This document shows positions 12,601 through 22,602 of a stretch of DNA of 64,000 bases, one piece after another. The notes under the pieces were generated by a model that worked only from the letters and a program-made list of their open reading frames with translations, was not told where the DNA came from and made no database searches. Numbering within the stretch: position 1 is the first letter of the stretch; each line of letters opens with the position of its first letter. Origin of the DNA: Mixta mediterraneensis (GTDB lineage Bacteria > Pseudomonadota > Gammaproteobacteria > Enterobacterales > Enterobacteriaceae); assembly GCF_014946725.1 (NCBI RefSeq), contig NZ_JACFXY010000003.1, positions 248,001-312,000 of the forward strand. Reading direction: 5' to 3'. Made by a program: the position numbers and the translations under genes.

Positions 12601-14028
12601 GTGAAAAAATGGCGTCTATTTCCTCGATCTTTGCGTCAGCTGGTACTGATGGCGTTTTTGTTGGTGCTATTACCGCTTTTGGTGCTGGCATGGCAGGCAT
12701 GGGAAAGCCTTTCCGCCCTGAGCGAACAGGCCGCCGATACGAATCGCAACACCTTCACCGACGTGCGTCGTAGCGAGGCGATGGCCCGAACGGCCGTTGA
12801 GCTAGAGCGCAGCTATCGTCAATACTGTGTTTTAGACGACGCCACACTGGCGCGGCTTTATCAAACCCAACTTGCACGTTACAACCAAATGCTGGATTCG
12901 CACGCTGCCAGCCTGCCAGAACTGCCCGCCTTCCAGACGTTACAGGCTATTATGCCGCAGTTAACCCAGCTGAAATGCGAAAGCAGCAATCCGGTAATTA
13001 CGGCATCGCAGGCGCTGGACCGCTTCTCTGCTACCAATGCGCAGCTTGTGCAGGATACGCGTCAGGTCGTATTCTCCCGGGGCCTGCAACTGCAACATGA
13101 GATTGCCGATCGCGGCCAGTTTTTCGGCTGGCAGGCGCTGATTTTATTTGTTATCAGCCTCGCGTTGGTACTGCTGTTTACCGGTATGATCATTGGTCCG
13201 GTTAAAAGCATTGAACGCATGATCAATCGCCTCGGTGAAGGACGCGAGCCAGGCAGCAGCATTGCGTTCCGTGGGCCGCGTGAATTGCGCTCGCTGGGCC
13301 AGCGTATCGTCTGGCTGAGCGAACGGCTGGCATGGCTGGAAACGCAACGCCACGAATTTTTACGTCACCTCTCCCATGAGCTGAAAACGCCACTCGCCAG
13401 CCTGCGGGAAGGAACCGAGCTGTTAGCCGATGAGGTGGCAGGTGCATTGAATGCCGATCAAAAAGAAGTGGTTGCGATTCTGGACAGCAGCAGTCGTCAT
13501 TTACAGCAGTTGATTGAACAACTGCTCGACTATAATCGCAAGCTGACAGACAGCCCAACGCCGCTGGAAACGGTCGCGCTGGATGAGATCATCAATATGG
13601 TCGTCAGCGCCCATGCTTTGCCCGCCAGAACGAAGCTGATGCATACCGAAATTGTGCTCAACGTGAAGCACTGCCTGGCAGAGCCGATGCTGCTGATGCG
13701 GGCAATTGATAATCTCTATTCCAATGCCGTGAACTACGGCAGTGAATCCGGTAACATCTGGCTACGTAGCCAGCAGCAGGGCGAAAAGATTTGGATTGAA
13801 GTGGCGAACACTGGCACGCCAATTCCCGCTGAAGAGCAAAAAATGATTTTTGAACCCTTTTTTCAGGGTAGCCAGCAGCGTCAGGGGCCGGTTAAAGGCA
13901 GCGGGCTGGGTTTAAGCATCGCTAAAGACTGCGTTCGCCGTATGTATGGCGATCTGAGGCTGGTCGATAGTCCAGAAGCTGACGTTTGCTTTCGCATTGA
14001 ACTGAACACCACAGCCGGGAATGTCTGA
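12601..14028 (+). CDS. glrK: Sensor histidine kinase GlrK (QseE)
   Basis: Membrane sensor kinase that phosphorylates GlrR in response to envelope conditions. 475 residues. Transmembrane segment 1 is at about 13-32, a periplasmic loop at 33-175, segment 2 at about 178-198, then HAMP. The dimerisation/phosphoacceptor box LRHLSHELKTP carries His259, followed by a HATPase domain with the N-box NLYSNAVNYG and G-boxes GSGLGLSIAKD near the end. The start is a GTG, with AAGGAAG a few bases upstream. It is 3 bp from qseG, so glrK-qseG-glrR form one operon; its output includes glmY just upstream. Confidence 0.95.
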   Translation: MKKWRLFPRSLRQLVLMAFLLVLLPLLVLAWQAWESLSALSEQAADTNRNTFTDVRRSEAMARTAVELERSYRQYCVLDDATLARLYQTQLARYNQMLDSHAASLPELPAFQTLQAIMPQLTQLKCESSNPVITASQALDRFSATNAQLVQDTRQVVFSRGLQLQHEIADRGQFFGWQALILFVISLALVLLFTGMIIGPVKSIERMINRLGEGREPGSSIAFRGPRELRSLGQRIVWLSERLAWLETQRHEFLRHLSHELKTPLASLREGTELLADEVAGALNADQKEVVAILDSSSRHLQQLIEQLLDYNRKLTDSPTPLETVALDEIINMVVSAHALPARTKLMHTEIVLNVKHCLAEPMLLMRAIDNLYSNAVNYGSESGNIWLRSQQQGEKIWIEVANTGTPIPAEEQKMIFEPFFQGSQQRQGPVKGSGLGLSIAKDCVRRMYGDLRLVDSPEADVCFRIELNTTAGNV

Positions 14029-14031
14029 ATA

Positions 14032-14703
14032 ATGAAATTCTTCACACCCTTATTATTACTAAGCGCGTTAACCAGCCTGTTGCTTAGTGGATGCCAGACC
14101 TCCCCCGTTTCGCCCTCGCTGCCTTCAACGCATTCGGTTGCAGAACCGCAGGTAAAAATAGCCGATTATCTGACAACCGAATGCAGCAGTGTCTGGCCGA
14201 TTGAAACTGCCGCTGCGGTAAGCAATCCGCTTTACTGGCTACGCGCCATTGACTGCGCTGAACGCTTGTCTCCTGACCAGGCACGAGCCGAAGCCCATCG
14301 CTGGTCGGCAGAAAACTGGTCGCGCGCCTTTAAACAGGGCGTATTAATGGCTAACGGCAACGTGACGCCAATGGAACGACGCGATTACGTTACGACACTC
14401 GACAGCTTCAGCGCCACATTTCCAGCCTCGGTTCGTCCACTTATCCAGCTATGGCGCAGCAACCAGGCGGCACAGCTTGATCTGAGCGAAACGCGCACGC
14501 GTTATTCACGTCTGCAACAAACCAGCGATATGCAAATGGATCAACTGCGCCAACAGCAAATTCAGATGCGCCAGCAGCTCAGTGATACCCAGCACAAACT
14601 GGAGCGGCTGACCGATATTGAACGCCAGCTATCGTCGCGCAAAGCGCCGGACATCTCCGACAGCACACACGGCACGGCTTTGCCACAGGCGGAGGAGCAA
14701 TGA
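14032..14703 (+). CDS. qseG: Outer-membrane lipoprotein QseG
   Basis: 223 residues. N-terminal lipoprotein signal with lipobox LLLSGC (Cys21), then a helical domain and a C-terminal Gln-rich coiled coil (about 155-205). In enterobacteria QseG touches the kinase QseE/GlrK and tunes its activity. Position between glrK and glrR supports this. It overlaps the glrR start region by 4 bp or 1 bp depending on which glrR ATG is used. Confidence 0.9.
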   Translation: MKFFTPLLLLSALTSLLLSGCQTSPVSPSLPSTHSVAEPQVKIADYLTTECSSVWPIETAAAVSNPLYWLRAIDCAERLSPDQARAEAHRWSAENWSRAFKQGVLMANGNVTPMERRDYVTTLDSFSATFPASVRPLIQLWRSNQAAQLDLSETRTRYSRLQQTSDMQMDQLRQQQIQMRQQLSDTQHKLERLTDIERQLSSRKAPDISDSTHGTALPQAEEQ

Positions 14704-16037
14704 TGATAAAACAACCCGCACGCTTGCTGTTGGTGGATGACGATCCCAGCCTGTTAAAGCTTTTGGGTATGCGCCTGAGCAGCGAAGGGTATCAGGTGAT
14801 CACGGCTGCCAGTGGGCCGGAAGCGTTACGTCTGCTGCAAAAAGAGAAGATTGAGTTGGTGATAAGCGACCTGCGTATGGATGAGATGGATGGCCTGGCG
14901 CTGTTTGGCGAGATCCAAAAGCGCCACACTGGCTTACCGGTGATCATCCTTACCGCGCATGGATCGATCCCTGATGCCGTTTCTGCTACTCAGCAAGGCG
15001 TATTCAGCTTCCTGACTAAACCCGTCGATCGTGACGCGCTGTACAAAGCCATTGATGAAGCGCTGGCACAGCGGGTGCCCATCAGCGATGACCGCTGGCG
15101 CGAAGCGATAGTCACGCGCAACCCGCAAATGTTGCATTTACTGGAGCAGGCGCACATGGTGGCACAGTCAGACGTCAGCGTGTTAATTAACGGTCAAAGC
15201 GGCACTGGCAAAGAAGTGCTGGCTCAGGCTATTCATGCCGCCAGTCCGCGTGCAGATAAACCTTTTATCGCCATTAACTGCGGAGCATTACCAGAACAGC
15301 TGCTGGAATCCGAACTGTTTGGCCACGCCAGAGGCGCGTTTACCGGCGCAGTCAGCGCACGCGAAGGTCTGTTTCAGGCGGCAGAAGGCGGCACGCTGTT
15401 TCTTGATGAAATAGGCGATATGCCCCAGGCATTGCAGGTAAAACTGCTGCGCGTGCTACAGGAGCGAAAAGTGCGCCCGCTGGGCAGCAATAACGATGTT
15501 GCGATCAATGTCCGTATCATCTCTGCCACGCATCGCGATCTGCCGAAGGCGATGGAAAAAAAAGAGTTTCGCGAAGACCTTTTTTATCGTCTGAACGTGG
15601 TGAATTTAAAAATACCAACGCTGCATCAGCGCGCCGAAGACATTCCCCTGCTGGCGAATCATCTGCTGCGTCAGGCCGCCGAGCGGCATAAGCCGCAGAT
15701 ACGCAGTTTCTCGGTTGATGCTATGAAGCGACTCATGGCCGCCAGCTGGCCAGGTAACGTGCGCCAGTTAGTTAACGTGATTGAGCAGTGCGTTGCGCTC
15801 AGCTCGTCGCCTGTTATCAGCGATGCCTTAGTCGAGCAAGCGTTGACGGGGGAGAACAGTGCGCTGCCAACCTTTGTCGAGGCGCGTAATCAGTTTGAAC
15901 TTAATTACCTGCGCAAATTGCTACAGATGACCAAAGGCAACGTCACCAATGCGGCACGCCTGGCTGGACGTAATCGTACTGAGTTTTATAGGCTGCTGTC
16001 TCGTCACGAACTGGACGCCAGCGATTTTAAAGAGTAG
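14703..16037 (+). CDS. glrR: Sigma-54-dependent response regulator GlrR (QseF)
   Basis: NtrC-family activator of RpoN promoters, including glmY. 444 residues. Receiver domain (1-120) with phospho-acceptor Asp56 in LVISDLRM. Sigma-54 interaction AAA+ domain (about 135-370) with Walker A GQSGTGKE and the sigma-54 contact loop GAFTGA. C-terminal Fis-type HTH (about 400-440, GNVTNAARLAGRNRTEFY). Two ATGs occur in tandem at 14700 and 14703. The second has GGAGG 7 nt upstream and matches E. coli length, so it is preferred. Likely GlrR binding sites are at 12121 and 12184. Confidence 0.96.
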   Translation: MIKQPARLLLVDDDPSLLKLLGMRLSSEGYQVITAASGPEALRLLQKEKIELVISDLRMDEMDGLALFGEIQKRHTGLPVIILTAHGSIPDAVSATQQGVFSFLTKPVDRDALYKAIDEALAQRVPISDDRWREAIVTRNPQMLHLLEQAHMVAQSDVSVLINGQSGTGKEVLAQAIHAASPRADKPFIAINCGALPEQLLESELFGHARGAFTGAVSAREGLFQAAEGGTLFLDEIGDMPQALQVKLLRVLQERKVRPLGSNNDVAINVRIISATHRDLPKAMEKKEFREDLFYRLNVVNLKIPTLHQRAEDIPLLANHLLRQAAERHKPQIRSFSVDAMKRLMAASWPGNVRQLVNVIEQCVALSSSPVISDALVEQALTGENSALPTFVEARNQFELNYLRKLLQMTKGNVTNAARLAGRNRTEFYRLLSRHELDASDFKE

Positions 16038-16093
16038 TTTTCTGCCGCGAGGCGCGATAAGCCTGCGACGCCGCCAGGAACATTTATACTTGA

Positions 16094-16474
<381 letters not shown>

Positions 16475-16490
16475 CCCCGCATTCAATAGA

Positions 16491-16521
16491 AAAACCGCAA
16501 CGGTTACCGCTGCGGTTTTTT
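16491..16521 (+). terminator. glnB terminator
   Basis: 9-bp stem AAAACCGCA/TGCGGTTTT (16491-16499 with 16511-16519) followed by a T-run. Because the 5' arm is A-rich, it can also end the convergent hmp transcript. Confidence 0.85.
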
Positions 16522-16524
16522 TTA

Positions 16525-17709
16525 TTACAGTACTTTGTGTGGTCCAAAAACTTCATAATGAATGCGCGCCAGGTCCACACCCGCATCCCGTAACTGGCCG
16601 CCTGCGAACTGCATAAAGCCCAGCGGACCGCAAAGATAGAAGTGGGTGTTTACATCCTGCAGACGTGCTGGCAGCGTAGTTAAATTCATCAAGCCTTGTG
16701 CGGTAAAACGCCCGGCGTCCTGTTCTGTTGGCTGGCGATACCAGACCTGCTGTTCAAAATCATTCAGACACCCCCCCGTCGCGGTGACTTCCGCAGAAAA
16801 AGCATGCTGTTCACCATTTTCAGCCGCGTGTAACCAGCTAACCGGGGCGGCATGCTGTTGTTCTGCCAAAGCATGTAACATTGCCAGCAGGGGCGTTTGT
16901 CCAACACCGGCAGAGATAAGTGCAACTGGCGTCTCAGGCGTCACTTGCATAAAGAAGTCGCCATGTGGGGGGGCCAGCTGAATCTCGTCGCCGACTACGG
17001 CGTACCGGTGCAGATAGCCAGAGACAGTGCCTTGTGCTTCGCGTTTTACCGCAATGCGATAATCCTTGCCGTTGCTGCTGTTGGTAATTGAATATTGGCG
17101 AATTTGCTGGTACTCAAACGAAGCGGGATGCAGGTAGACGGTGAGATATTGCCCTGGCTGGAAGGCAGCCACCGCGCCGCCGTCAACGGGCGTGAGTGTG
17201 ATGCTTTTAATTACCGAACTTTGCTCCTCAATGGCGCTAATGCGAAACGCACGCGTTCCCCGCCAGCCACCACGTTGTTGTTCTGAATCCTGATAAATGG
17301 CTTCTTCGCGCTGGATAAACACCTGTGCCAGTACGCCGTAAGCACGTCCCCATGCCGCCAGGACTTCATCACCGGGATTTAATAATTCTTTAATCGACGC
17401 CAGTAAATGCTCGCCCACAATAGCGTATTGTTCGGGCTGAATATTCAGACCGGTGTGTTTTTGCGCAATCTTTTCCACCGCTGGCAGCAGCGCGGCAAGG
17501 TTTTCCAGATTTGCACCATAAGCACAAATCGCATTGAACAACGCTTCACGCTGAGCGCCGTTGCGCTGGTTATTTATATTAAAGACGTTTTTCAGTTCGG
17601 GATGATGTGACAGCATGCGATCATAAAAATGCGCGGTAAGCTTTGGACCACAGGCCGCAACGGCAGGAAGGCTGGCTTTCACAGTAGCGATAGTTTGTGC
17701 ATCAAGCAT
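16525..17709 (-). CDS. hmp: Flavohemoprotein (nitric oxide dioxygenase)
   Basis: Oxidises NO to nitrate with O2 and NADPH, protecting against nitrosative stress. 394 residues: N-terminal globin domain with proximal heme His85 ([10 protein letters not shown]), then FAD-binding domain ([11 protein letters not shown] region) and NAD-binding domain ([14 protein letters not shown]). Divergent from glyA as in E. coli. A near-perfect NsrR site lies 20 bp upstream of the start, so NO-responsive repression is expected. Confidence 0.97.
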   Translation of the reverse strand: MLDAQTIATVKASLPAVAACGPKLTAHFYDRMLSHHPELKNVFNINNQRNGAQREALFNAICAYGANLENLAALLPAVEKIAQKHTGLNIQPEQYAIVGEHLLASIKELLNPGDEVLAAWGRAYGVLAQVFIQREEAIYQDSEQQRGGWRGTRAFRISAIEEQSSVIKSITLTPVDGGAVAAFQPGQYLTVYLHPASFEYQQIRQYSITNSSNGKDYRIAVKREAQGTVSGYLHRYAVVGDEIQLAPPHGDFFMQVTPETPVALISAGVGQTPLLAMLHALAEQQHAAPVSWLHAAENGEQHAFSAEVTATGGCLNDFEQQVWYRQPTEQDAGRFTAQGLMNLTTLPARLQDVNTHFYLCGPLGFMQFAGGQLRDAGVDLARIHYEVFGPHKVL

Positions 17710-17729
17710 AAAAAGGACCTCGTGTTTAT

Positions 17730-17752
17730 AAGTTGCATTTTAAATGCATCTT
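17730..17752. promoter_or_regulatory. NsrR operator of hmp
   Basis: The 23-bp inverted repeat matches the NsrR consensus AAGATGCATTTNAAATGCATCTT with one mismatch (position 4 on the + strand). Located 21 bp upstream of the hmp start. NsrR is an iron-sulfur NO sensor. Confidence 0.85.
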
Positions 17753-17909
17753 AATGATATGACCTCGGTTTGTAAATAACCCGCTCTTTTTTCAGGGTAA
17801 TAGAGTGGCAACTTTTCGGTGCAAAATGAAAAGTTTTCCACCATAACCTGAATAAAAATCGTGTCGCGCTGGGCTTGCAAAACAGCGTTAAAATCCTTTA
17901 GCAGAAAGG

Positions 17910-17925
17910 GGCCAATCGTTTGCGT
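17910..17925 (+). promoter_or_regulatory. PurR-like operator of glyA
   Basis: GGCCAATCGTTTGCGT: the right half of the PurR consensus is perfect, and the left half has two deviations. glyA is a PurR target in E. coli, in the same position relative to the gene. Confidence 0.6.
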
Positions 17926-18039
17926 AAAAAGAGGGGATTCACGCTACCTTCACCCATTAAAACGGTTTACACTGTGGGCCTTCGCCCCTTGCGGGGGCTT
18001 AAACTGCCGTTAAAATGATAGCTGAGTCAGGAGATGCGG

Positions 18040-19293
18040 ATGCTAAAGCGTGATATGAACATTGCCGATTATGATGCCGAGTTGTGGCAGGCGATGGAGC
18101 AAGAAAAGGTGCGTCAGGAAGAGCATATTGAATTGATTGCTTCTGAAAACTACACCAGCCCGCGTGTTATGCAGGCGCAAGGCTCGCAGCTCACCAACAA
18201 ATATGCGGAAGGCTATCCTGGTAAACGTTATTATGGCGGCTGCGAATATGTTGATATCGTTGAGCAATTAGCGATTGATCGGGCAAAAACGTTGTTTGGC
18301 GCTGATTACGCGAACGTGCAACCGCATTCCGGTTCTCAGGCTAATTTCGCGGTTTACACTGCGCTGCTGCAACCCGGCGACACCATTCTGGGTATGAACC
18401 TGGCACACGGTGGTCACCTGACGCACGGCTCACCGGTAAACCTGTCCGGTAAACTGTACAATGTGGTGCCTTACGGCATCGATGAAACCGGCAAGATTGA
18501 TTACGACGAACTGGCTGAACTGGCGAAAACCCATAAGCCAAAAATGATTGTGGGCGGTTTCTCTGCTTATTCTGGTATCTGCGACTGGGCAAAAATGCGT
18601 GAAATCGCAGACAGTGTTGGCGCTTATCTGTTTGTTGATATGGCGCACGTGGCGGGTCTGATTGCTGCTGATGTTTACCCAACGCCGGTTCCACACGCTC
18701 ATATCGTTACTTCAACGACGCACAAAACCCTGGCGGGTCCGCGTGGCGGTCTGATCCTCGCTAAAGGCGGCGATGAAGATCTGTATAAAAAACTGAACTC
18801 CGCAGTCTTTCCAGGAGGGCAGGGTGGTCCACTGATGCACGTTATTGCAGGTAAAGCGGTGGCATTCAAAGAAGCAATGGAACCTGAGTTCAAAACTTAC
18901 CAGCAGCAAGTCGCGAAAAATGCAAAAGCGATGGTGGAAGTGCTGATTGAACGTGGCTACAACATCGTTTCCGGTGGTACTCACAACCATCTGTTCCTGA
19001 TTGATCTGGTGAGCAAAAACCTGACCGGTAAAGAAGCGGATGCCGCGCTGGGTCGCGCTAACATTACCGTGAACAAAAACAGTGTACCTAACGATCCGAA
19101 GAGCCCGTTTGTCACGTCAGGAGTACGTATCGGTACGCCGGCAGTGACACGCCGTGGTTTTAAAGAAGCAGAAGTGCGCGAACTGGCTGGCTGGATTGCT
19201 GACGTATTGGATAATATCAACGACGAAGCGACCATTGAACGCGTTAAGCAGAAAGTGCTGGATGTCTGCAGCCGGTTGCCGGTTTACGCATAA
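18040..19293 (+). CDS. glyA: Serine hydroxymethyltransferase
   Basis: PLP enzyme interconverting serine and glycine with tetrahydrofolate, the main source of one-carbon units for purine synthesis. 417 residues, the same as E. coli. The PLP-lysine loop is [13 protein letters not shown], with the substrate-binding segment [13 protein letters not shown]. The ATG at 18040 ([12 protein letters not shown]) is preceded by AGGAG at 6-nt spacing; the ATG two codons earlier sits too close. Followed by a strong terminator. Confidence 0.98.
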   Translation: MLKRDMNIADYDAELWQAMEQEKVRQEEHIELIASENYTSPRVMQAQGSQLTNKYAEGYPGKRYYGGCEYVDIVEQLAIDRAKTLFGADYANVQPHSGSQANFAVYTALLQPGDTILGMNLAHGGHLTHGSPVNLSGKLYNVVPYGIDETGKIDYDELAELAKTHKPKMIVGGFSAYSGICDWAKMREIADSVGAYLFVDMAHVAGLIAADVYPTPVPHAHIVTSTTHKTLAGPRGGLILAKGGDEDLYKKLNSAVFPGGQGGPLMHVIAGKAVAFKEAMEPEFKTYQQQVAKNAKAMVEVLIERGYNIVSGGTHNHLFLIDLVSKNLTGKEADAALGRANITVNKNSVPNDPKSPFVTSGVRIGTPAVTRRGFKEAEVRELAGWIADVLDNINDEATIERVKQKVLDVCSRLPVYA

Positions 19294-19320
19294 GCGATTA
19301 CCCGCTGAGCAAAACAGACA

Positions 19321-19347
19321 AAAGGATGGCGAAAGCCATCCTTTTTT
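19321..19347 (+). terminator. glyA terminator
   Basis: Perfect 10-bp stem (19321-19330 with 19335-19344) with a GAAA tetraloop and a six-T run. Confidence 0.92.
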
Positions 19348-19421
19348 ACTGCTGTACATTCTATTGCACTGCCAGGCCGTGGCTATGCTTGCTGCAATGA
19401 CGCACTCTTGCTGGAAGGAAT

Positions 19422-20570
19422 ATGGAAATCGGCTCCGCCAAATGGCTCGGATTAAGTTATTTCACCTACTTTTTTTGTTATGGCATTTACCTGCCTTTCT
19501 GGGGCGTGTGGCTAAAAGGCGTTGGCCTGGAGGCTGAAAAAATCGGTTTGCTGCTCGGCTGCGGTATGGTTGCGCGTTTTGTTGGCAGCCTGTTGATCGC
19601 TTCGCAAGTTCGCAATCCGTCTCAACTGATTACCGCATTGCGTGCGCTGGCGTTAATGACGTGTCTGTTCGCTGTCGGTTACTGGATAGGGCAGCAATGG
19701 CTGTGGCTACTGCTGCTGATGGTGGGTTTCAATCTGTTTTTCTCGCCACTGGTGCCGCTTAGCGATGCGCTTGCGGCAACCTGGACACAGCAAATTGGTC
19801 TGGCTTATGGTCCGGTGCGACTCTGGGGATCGCTGGCGTTTGTTATCAGCTCGGCGTTAACCGGCATGCTGGTTAACGCGTATTCATCGCAGGCTATTCT
19901 GGCGTTGTTAACAATTGGCGCGATTAGCATGCTGGCAGGAATGATGCTTTCGCCAGCCACACAACCGCAGGGTAGCGAACGACAGGGCGCAGCCGATGGC
20001 GGATGGGACGCCTGGCGCGTGTTATTGCAAGCGCGCGCAGTTTGGCGCTTTATGTTATGCGTCACGCTGTTACAGGGCGCGCATGCCGCTTATTACGGCT
20101 TTAGCGCTATTTGGTGGCAAGAGAGCGGCTACTCAGCCTCCGTGGTGGGATATTTATGGTCACTCGGCGTGGTGGTAGAGATCGTTATTTTCGCCTGGAG
20201 CCACGTCCTGTTTAAACGCTGGTCGTCCCGCGATTTGCTGCTGTTATCCGCGATTTGCTCGCTGCTCCGTTGGGGACTGCTGGGTGCCAGTACGGCACTG
20301 CCGCTGCTGATTGTGGCGCAGATTCTTCATTGCGGTAGCTTTACCGTTTGTCATCTGGCAGCGATGCGTTTTATCGCCGCACGCAAAGGTACAGACGTGA
20401 TTCGTCTGCAATCGCTTTATTCCGCGCTGGCGATGGGGGGTGGCATTGCCATTGTGACCATGATTTGTGGCGTGCTGTTCACCCATCTGCAAGGCTATGT
20501 GTTCTGGGTTATGGCGCTGATAGCGTTACCTGCGCTTTTTTTGCGTCCAGGTTACGATTCCAGTAAATAA
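19422..20570 (+). CDS. hcaT: MFS transporter HcaT (3-phenylpropionate permease type)
   Basis: 382 residues with about 12 predicted hydrophobic helices from WLGLSYFTYFFCYG to the C-terminal FWVMALIALPALFLRP. It is close to E. coli HcaT throughout, including GFNLFFSPLVPLSDA and LQGAHAAYYGFSA. HcaT is assigned to uptake of 3-phenylpropionate, but the hca catabolic genes and hcaR are not next to it here, so the substrate in this strain is uncertain. AAGGAA precedes the ATG. The 3' end overlaps convergent csiE by 19 bp. Confidence 0.85.
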   Translation: MEIGSAKWLGLSYFTYFFCYGIYLPFWGVWLKGVGLEAEKIGLLLGCGMVARFVGSLLIASQVRNPSQLITALRALALMTCLFAVGYWIGQQWLWLLLLMVGFNLFFSPLVPLSDALAATWTQQIGLAYGPVRLWGSLAFVISSALTGMLVNAYSSQAILALLTIGAISMLAGMMLSPATQPQGSERQGAADGGWDAWRVLLQARAVWRFMLCVTLLQGAHAAYYGFSAIWWQESGYSASVVGYLWSLGVVVEIVIFAWSHVLFKRWSSRDLLLLSAICSLLRWGLLGASTALPLLIVAQILHCGSFTVCHLAAMRFIAARKGTDVIRLQSLYSALAMGGGIAIVTMICGVLFTHLQGYVFWVMALIALPALFLRPGYDSSK

Positions 20571-21820
20571 CGAATTCGCTGCTGCTGATGTGCTGTCAGC
20601 GGCAGCTCAGCGTGAATCAGCGGCGGCGAAAACAGCGGCAGCGAGGCGGCGTAAGGGGAAATCACCAGGTCTATTTCACGTGGTGCACCATTATGCTGAA
20701 AATCATTCATTTCCTGGTACTTTATATTGATCGGCAGCAGTGTGATCTCACGGATCTGCTGCTCAACTTCCTGCTCTAGCGCGCTATTTTCACCCGTCAG
20801 TAGCAGTACCTGTTTTTCCTGTAACGCGTTTCCCTGCATCAGCCAGGCACCAAAAATTACCGTGATCAAGCTGACTTCTTCGGGGTTAAATTCAACCTCG
20901 TAATCACTTTCAAAAACGGTTAACGCCTGCTGAGTAGTACGCAGCAGGCGAGGATAAAGGCGTACAACGTCCAGCGCCACGCTGTTATCAATGCCGATAT
21001 TAAAATGGATGCGATCTAATGCTTGCGCGAGGTGGGTAAAAAGCTGGTGTTGCAGCTCACTACGATCGGCGAATATCACCTTTGCGCCGCGTTCAAAATC
21101 ATCGATTAACCTATCGGTGGCCTGTATCAGGCGGTATTCGCTGGGGTGCTGTAAAGATGCGGCATTGGGCGCATGGATCAAACTGAACAGCAGCGTCCAA
21201 AAATCAGCTTCGCTGATCGGCGGGGCGAGGTGACAGCGCTTTTGCCAGTGATGAATTACATCCAGCGCCGCATCACGTTCGGCTTTGTGTTGTAACCAGG
21301 CAGCTTGGCGTGTACTGAACAAGGCTGGCTGGCGCTGGCACAAACCGTATTTCATAAAAATCTGCAAAAACAGGCGATCACGTGGGCTGAAATCACGTGC
21401 TAGCCGCAGGCTGCAGTGTTGAATCAACGCCTGTAAATTGATCTCATCGTATAATGCTTTTTCAATCTTCATTACCTGCAAACGCTGACGCAGCGGCATG
21501 GCAAAATGTTCACAGACAAAATCTTGCGACAAGCGCAGACTACGCCGCAGGTTATGCAGCAAACAGATGCGTCGGTCCAGCTCCGTACCATGAATACGTA
21601 AACTGCCGTCCACCATTTGATGCAGTTCCAGTTGGTGGTAGCGCTGTATCTCATCACTGACATCTGCAATATCCTGTCGGGCAACCGCAGGCTCTACCCG
21701 ATTAAGCTGGCAGAGTTTTTCAAGCGTTAGCGCGGGAGACGGCAGAAACAACAGTAACAAAAGATGGCAACGACGCTGTGAACGGGTGAAGAGTGGTGCT
21801 GAAGATGTAGCAGAACTCAT
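20552..21820 (-). CDS. csiE: Stationary-phase-inducible protein CsiE
   Basis: 422 residues. CsiE is a PRD (PTS regulation domain) protein related to antiterminators of the BglG family. Its stationary-phase induction in E. coli depends on RpoS and cAMP-CRP; its molecular function is unknown. The segment QALDRIHFNIGIDNSV (about 275-290) and the C-terminal PRD helix typify the family. The extreme C-terminus (SLPLFSPPLIHAELPLT) is nearly identical to E. coli. The ATG at 21820 is used; a TTG one codon upstream is less likely. Confidence 0.88.
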   Translation of the reverse strand: MSSATSSAPLFTRSQRRCHLLLLLFLPSPALTLEKLCQLNRVEPAVARQDIADVSDEIQRYHQLELHQMVDGSLRIHGTELDRRICLLHNLRRSLRLSQDFVCEHFAMPLRQRLQVMKIEKALYDEINLQALIQHCSLRLARDFSPRDRLFLQIFMKYGLCQRQPALFSTRQAAWLQHKAERDAALDVIHHWQKRCHLAPPISEADFWTLLFSLIHAPNAASLQHPSEYRLIQATDRLIDDFERGAKVIFADRSELQHQLFTHLAQALDRIHFNIGIDNSVALDVVRLYPRLLRTTQQALTVFESDYEVEFNPEEVSLITVIFGAWLMQGNALQEKQVLLLTGENSALEQEVEQQIREITLLPINIKYQEMNDFQHNGAPREIDLVISPYAASLPLFSPPLIHAELPLTAHQQQRIRYLLES

Positions 21821-21954
21821 CAATCTAAATTCCAGCGAGTAATTTTGAGCTAAGAATAGTCAAGGTATAAGTTCACTGCGTAGATTGGCCGGTTTTTTGC
21901 TCAGAGGTTTAAAGCGGGTCACAAATTTTTGTTACTAATGGACTCTTTTTGACG

Positions 21955-21977
21955 GAAACGTTACTTTATAACATTAT
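21955..21977. promoter_or_regulatory. Candidate Zur box
   Basis: Compared with the enterobacterial Zur consensus GAAATGTTATANTATAACATTTC, 17 of the 22 defined positions match and the right half-site TATAACAT is perfect. It runs into the ATG of the zevA-like gene at 21976. Zinc-dependent repression of the gene pair is inferred. Confidence 0.5.
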
Positions 21978-22602
21978 GAAACGCGCACTTTTTGCTTTGC
22001 TGATATTGATGAGTTCGGATGTCTTCGCACATCCACATAGTTTTATTGATATGAAAACGGAACTGATGGCTGACGGGGATCGCTTTACCGCCCTTAAAAT
22101 GACCTGGACGATGGATGAGATCACCTCTGCCGATCTGTTGTATGACGCTGGCAAGGCGAAGCCCGGCACGGTGGTATGGAAGAAGCTGGCGGCAGGCGTG
22201 ATGGCGAATGTGTTGGGCCAGCACTATTTTTCTGAAATCTGGCACAACAAGCAGCGGGTGAAATTTTTGAATCTGCCAAAAGAGTACAATCTTTCTCGCA
22301 ATGGACATAAAGCGGTGCTGGAATTTATTCTGCTGCTGGCAGAGCCCCCCGTGCTGAACGGGCAACGCTTTGAAATCGTTACTTTTGATCCCAGCTATTT
22401 TGTCGATATGACTTATGCCAGTGCCAACGCGCTGAGTCTGCCTGCCGTTTTACGCTCGCGTTGCCAGTTCAGGCTCAACACGCCTGAGCCAGCTGATTCG
22501 CTAAAGCAATATGCGCTGTCGCTGGATAAAGCCGATGCGCCGCGCGAAGACGTGGATTTAGGACGGCAATTTGCCCAAACGGTGATTTTGGCATGCCATT
22601 AA
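21976..22602 (+). CDS. DUF1007 periplasmic protein (ZevA-like)
   Basis: 208 residues. N-terminal signal peptide (MKRALFALLILMSSDVFA) followed at once by the DUF1007 hallmark HPHSFIDMKTEL, a probable metal-binding His cluster. The next gene is a NiCoT/RcnA-family permease. This pairing is the arrangement of Haemophilus zevAB, which is needed for zinc use. I infer a zinc (or nickel/cobalt) transport accessory role in the periplasm. The ATG at 21976 begins a proper signal peptide; a TTG 9 codons upstream would spoil it. No strong ribosome binding site is visible. Overlaps the permease gene. Confidence 0.75.
   Translation: MKRALFALLILMSSDVFAHPHSFIDMKTELMADGDRFTALKMTWTMDEITSADLLYDAGKAKPGTVVWKKLAAGVMANVLGQHYFSEIWHNKQRVKFLNLPKEYNLSRNGHKAVLEFILLLAEPPVLNGQRFEIVTFDPSYFVDMTYASANALSLPAVLRSRCQFRLNTPEPADSLKQYALSLDKADAPREDVDLGRQFAQTVILACH

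Larger units (their letters stand above)
17710..18039. promoter_or_regulatory. hmp-glyA divergent regulatory region
   Basis: 330 bp without a gene. Besides the NsrR box (17730-17752) and a PurR-like box (17910-17925) it holds TGAAAAGTTTTCC at 17827-17839, which resembles a MetR site (TGAANNTNNTTCA) with two mismatches; MetR controls both genes in E. coli. A short GC hairpin GCCCC/GGGGC (17984-17988 with 17994-17998) lies in the glyA leader. Confidence 0.5.

Noticed and set aside
17984..17998. Attenuator or riboswitch in the glyA leader
   Set aside because: Only a 5-bp GC hairpin without a U-run or any recognised aptamer core (no glycine or THF riboswitch pattern seen).
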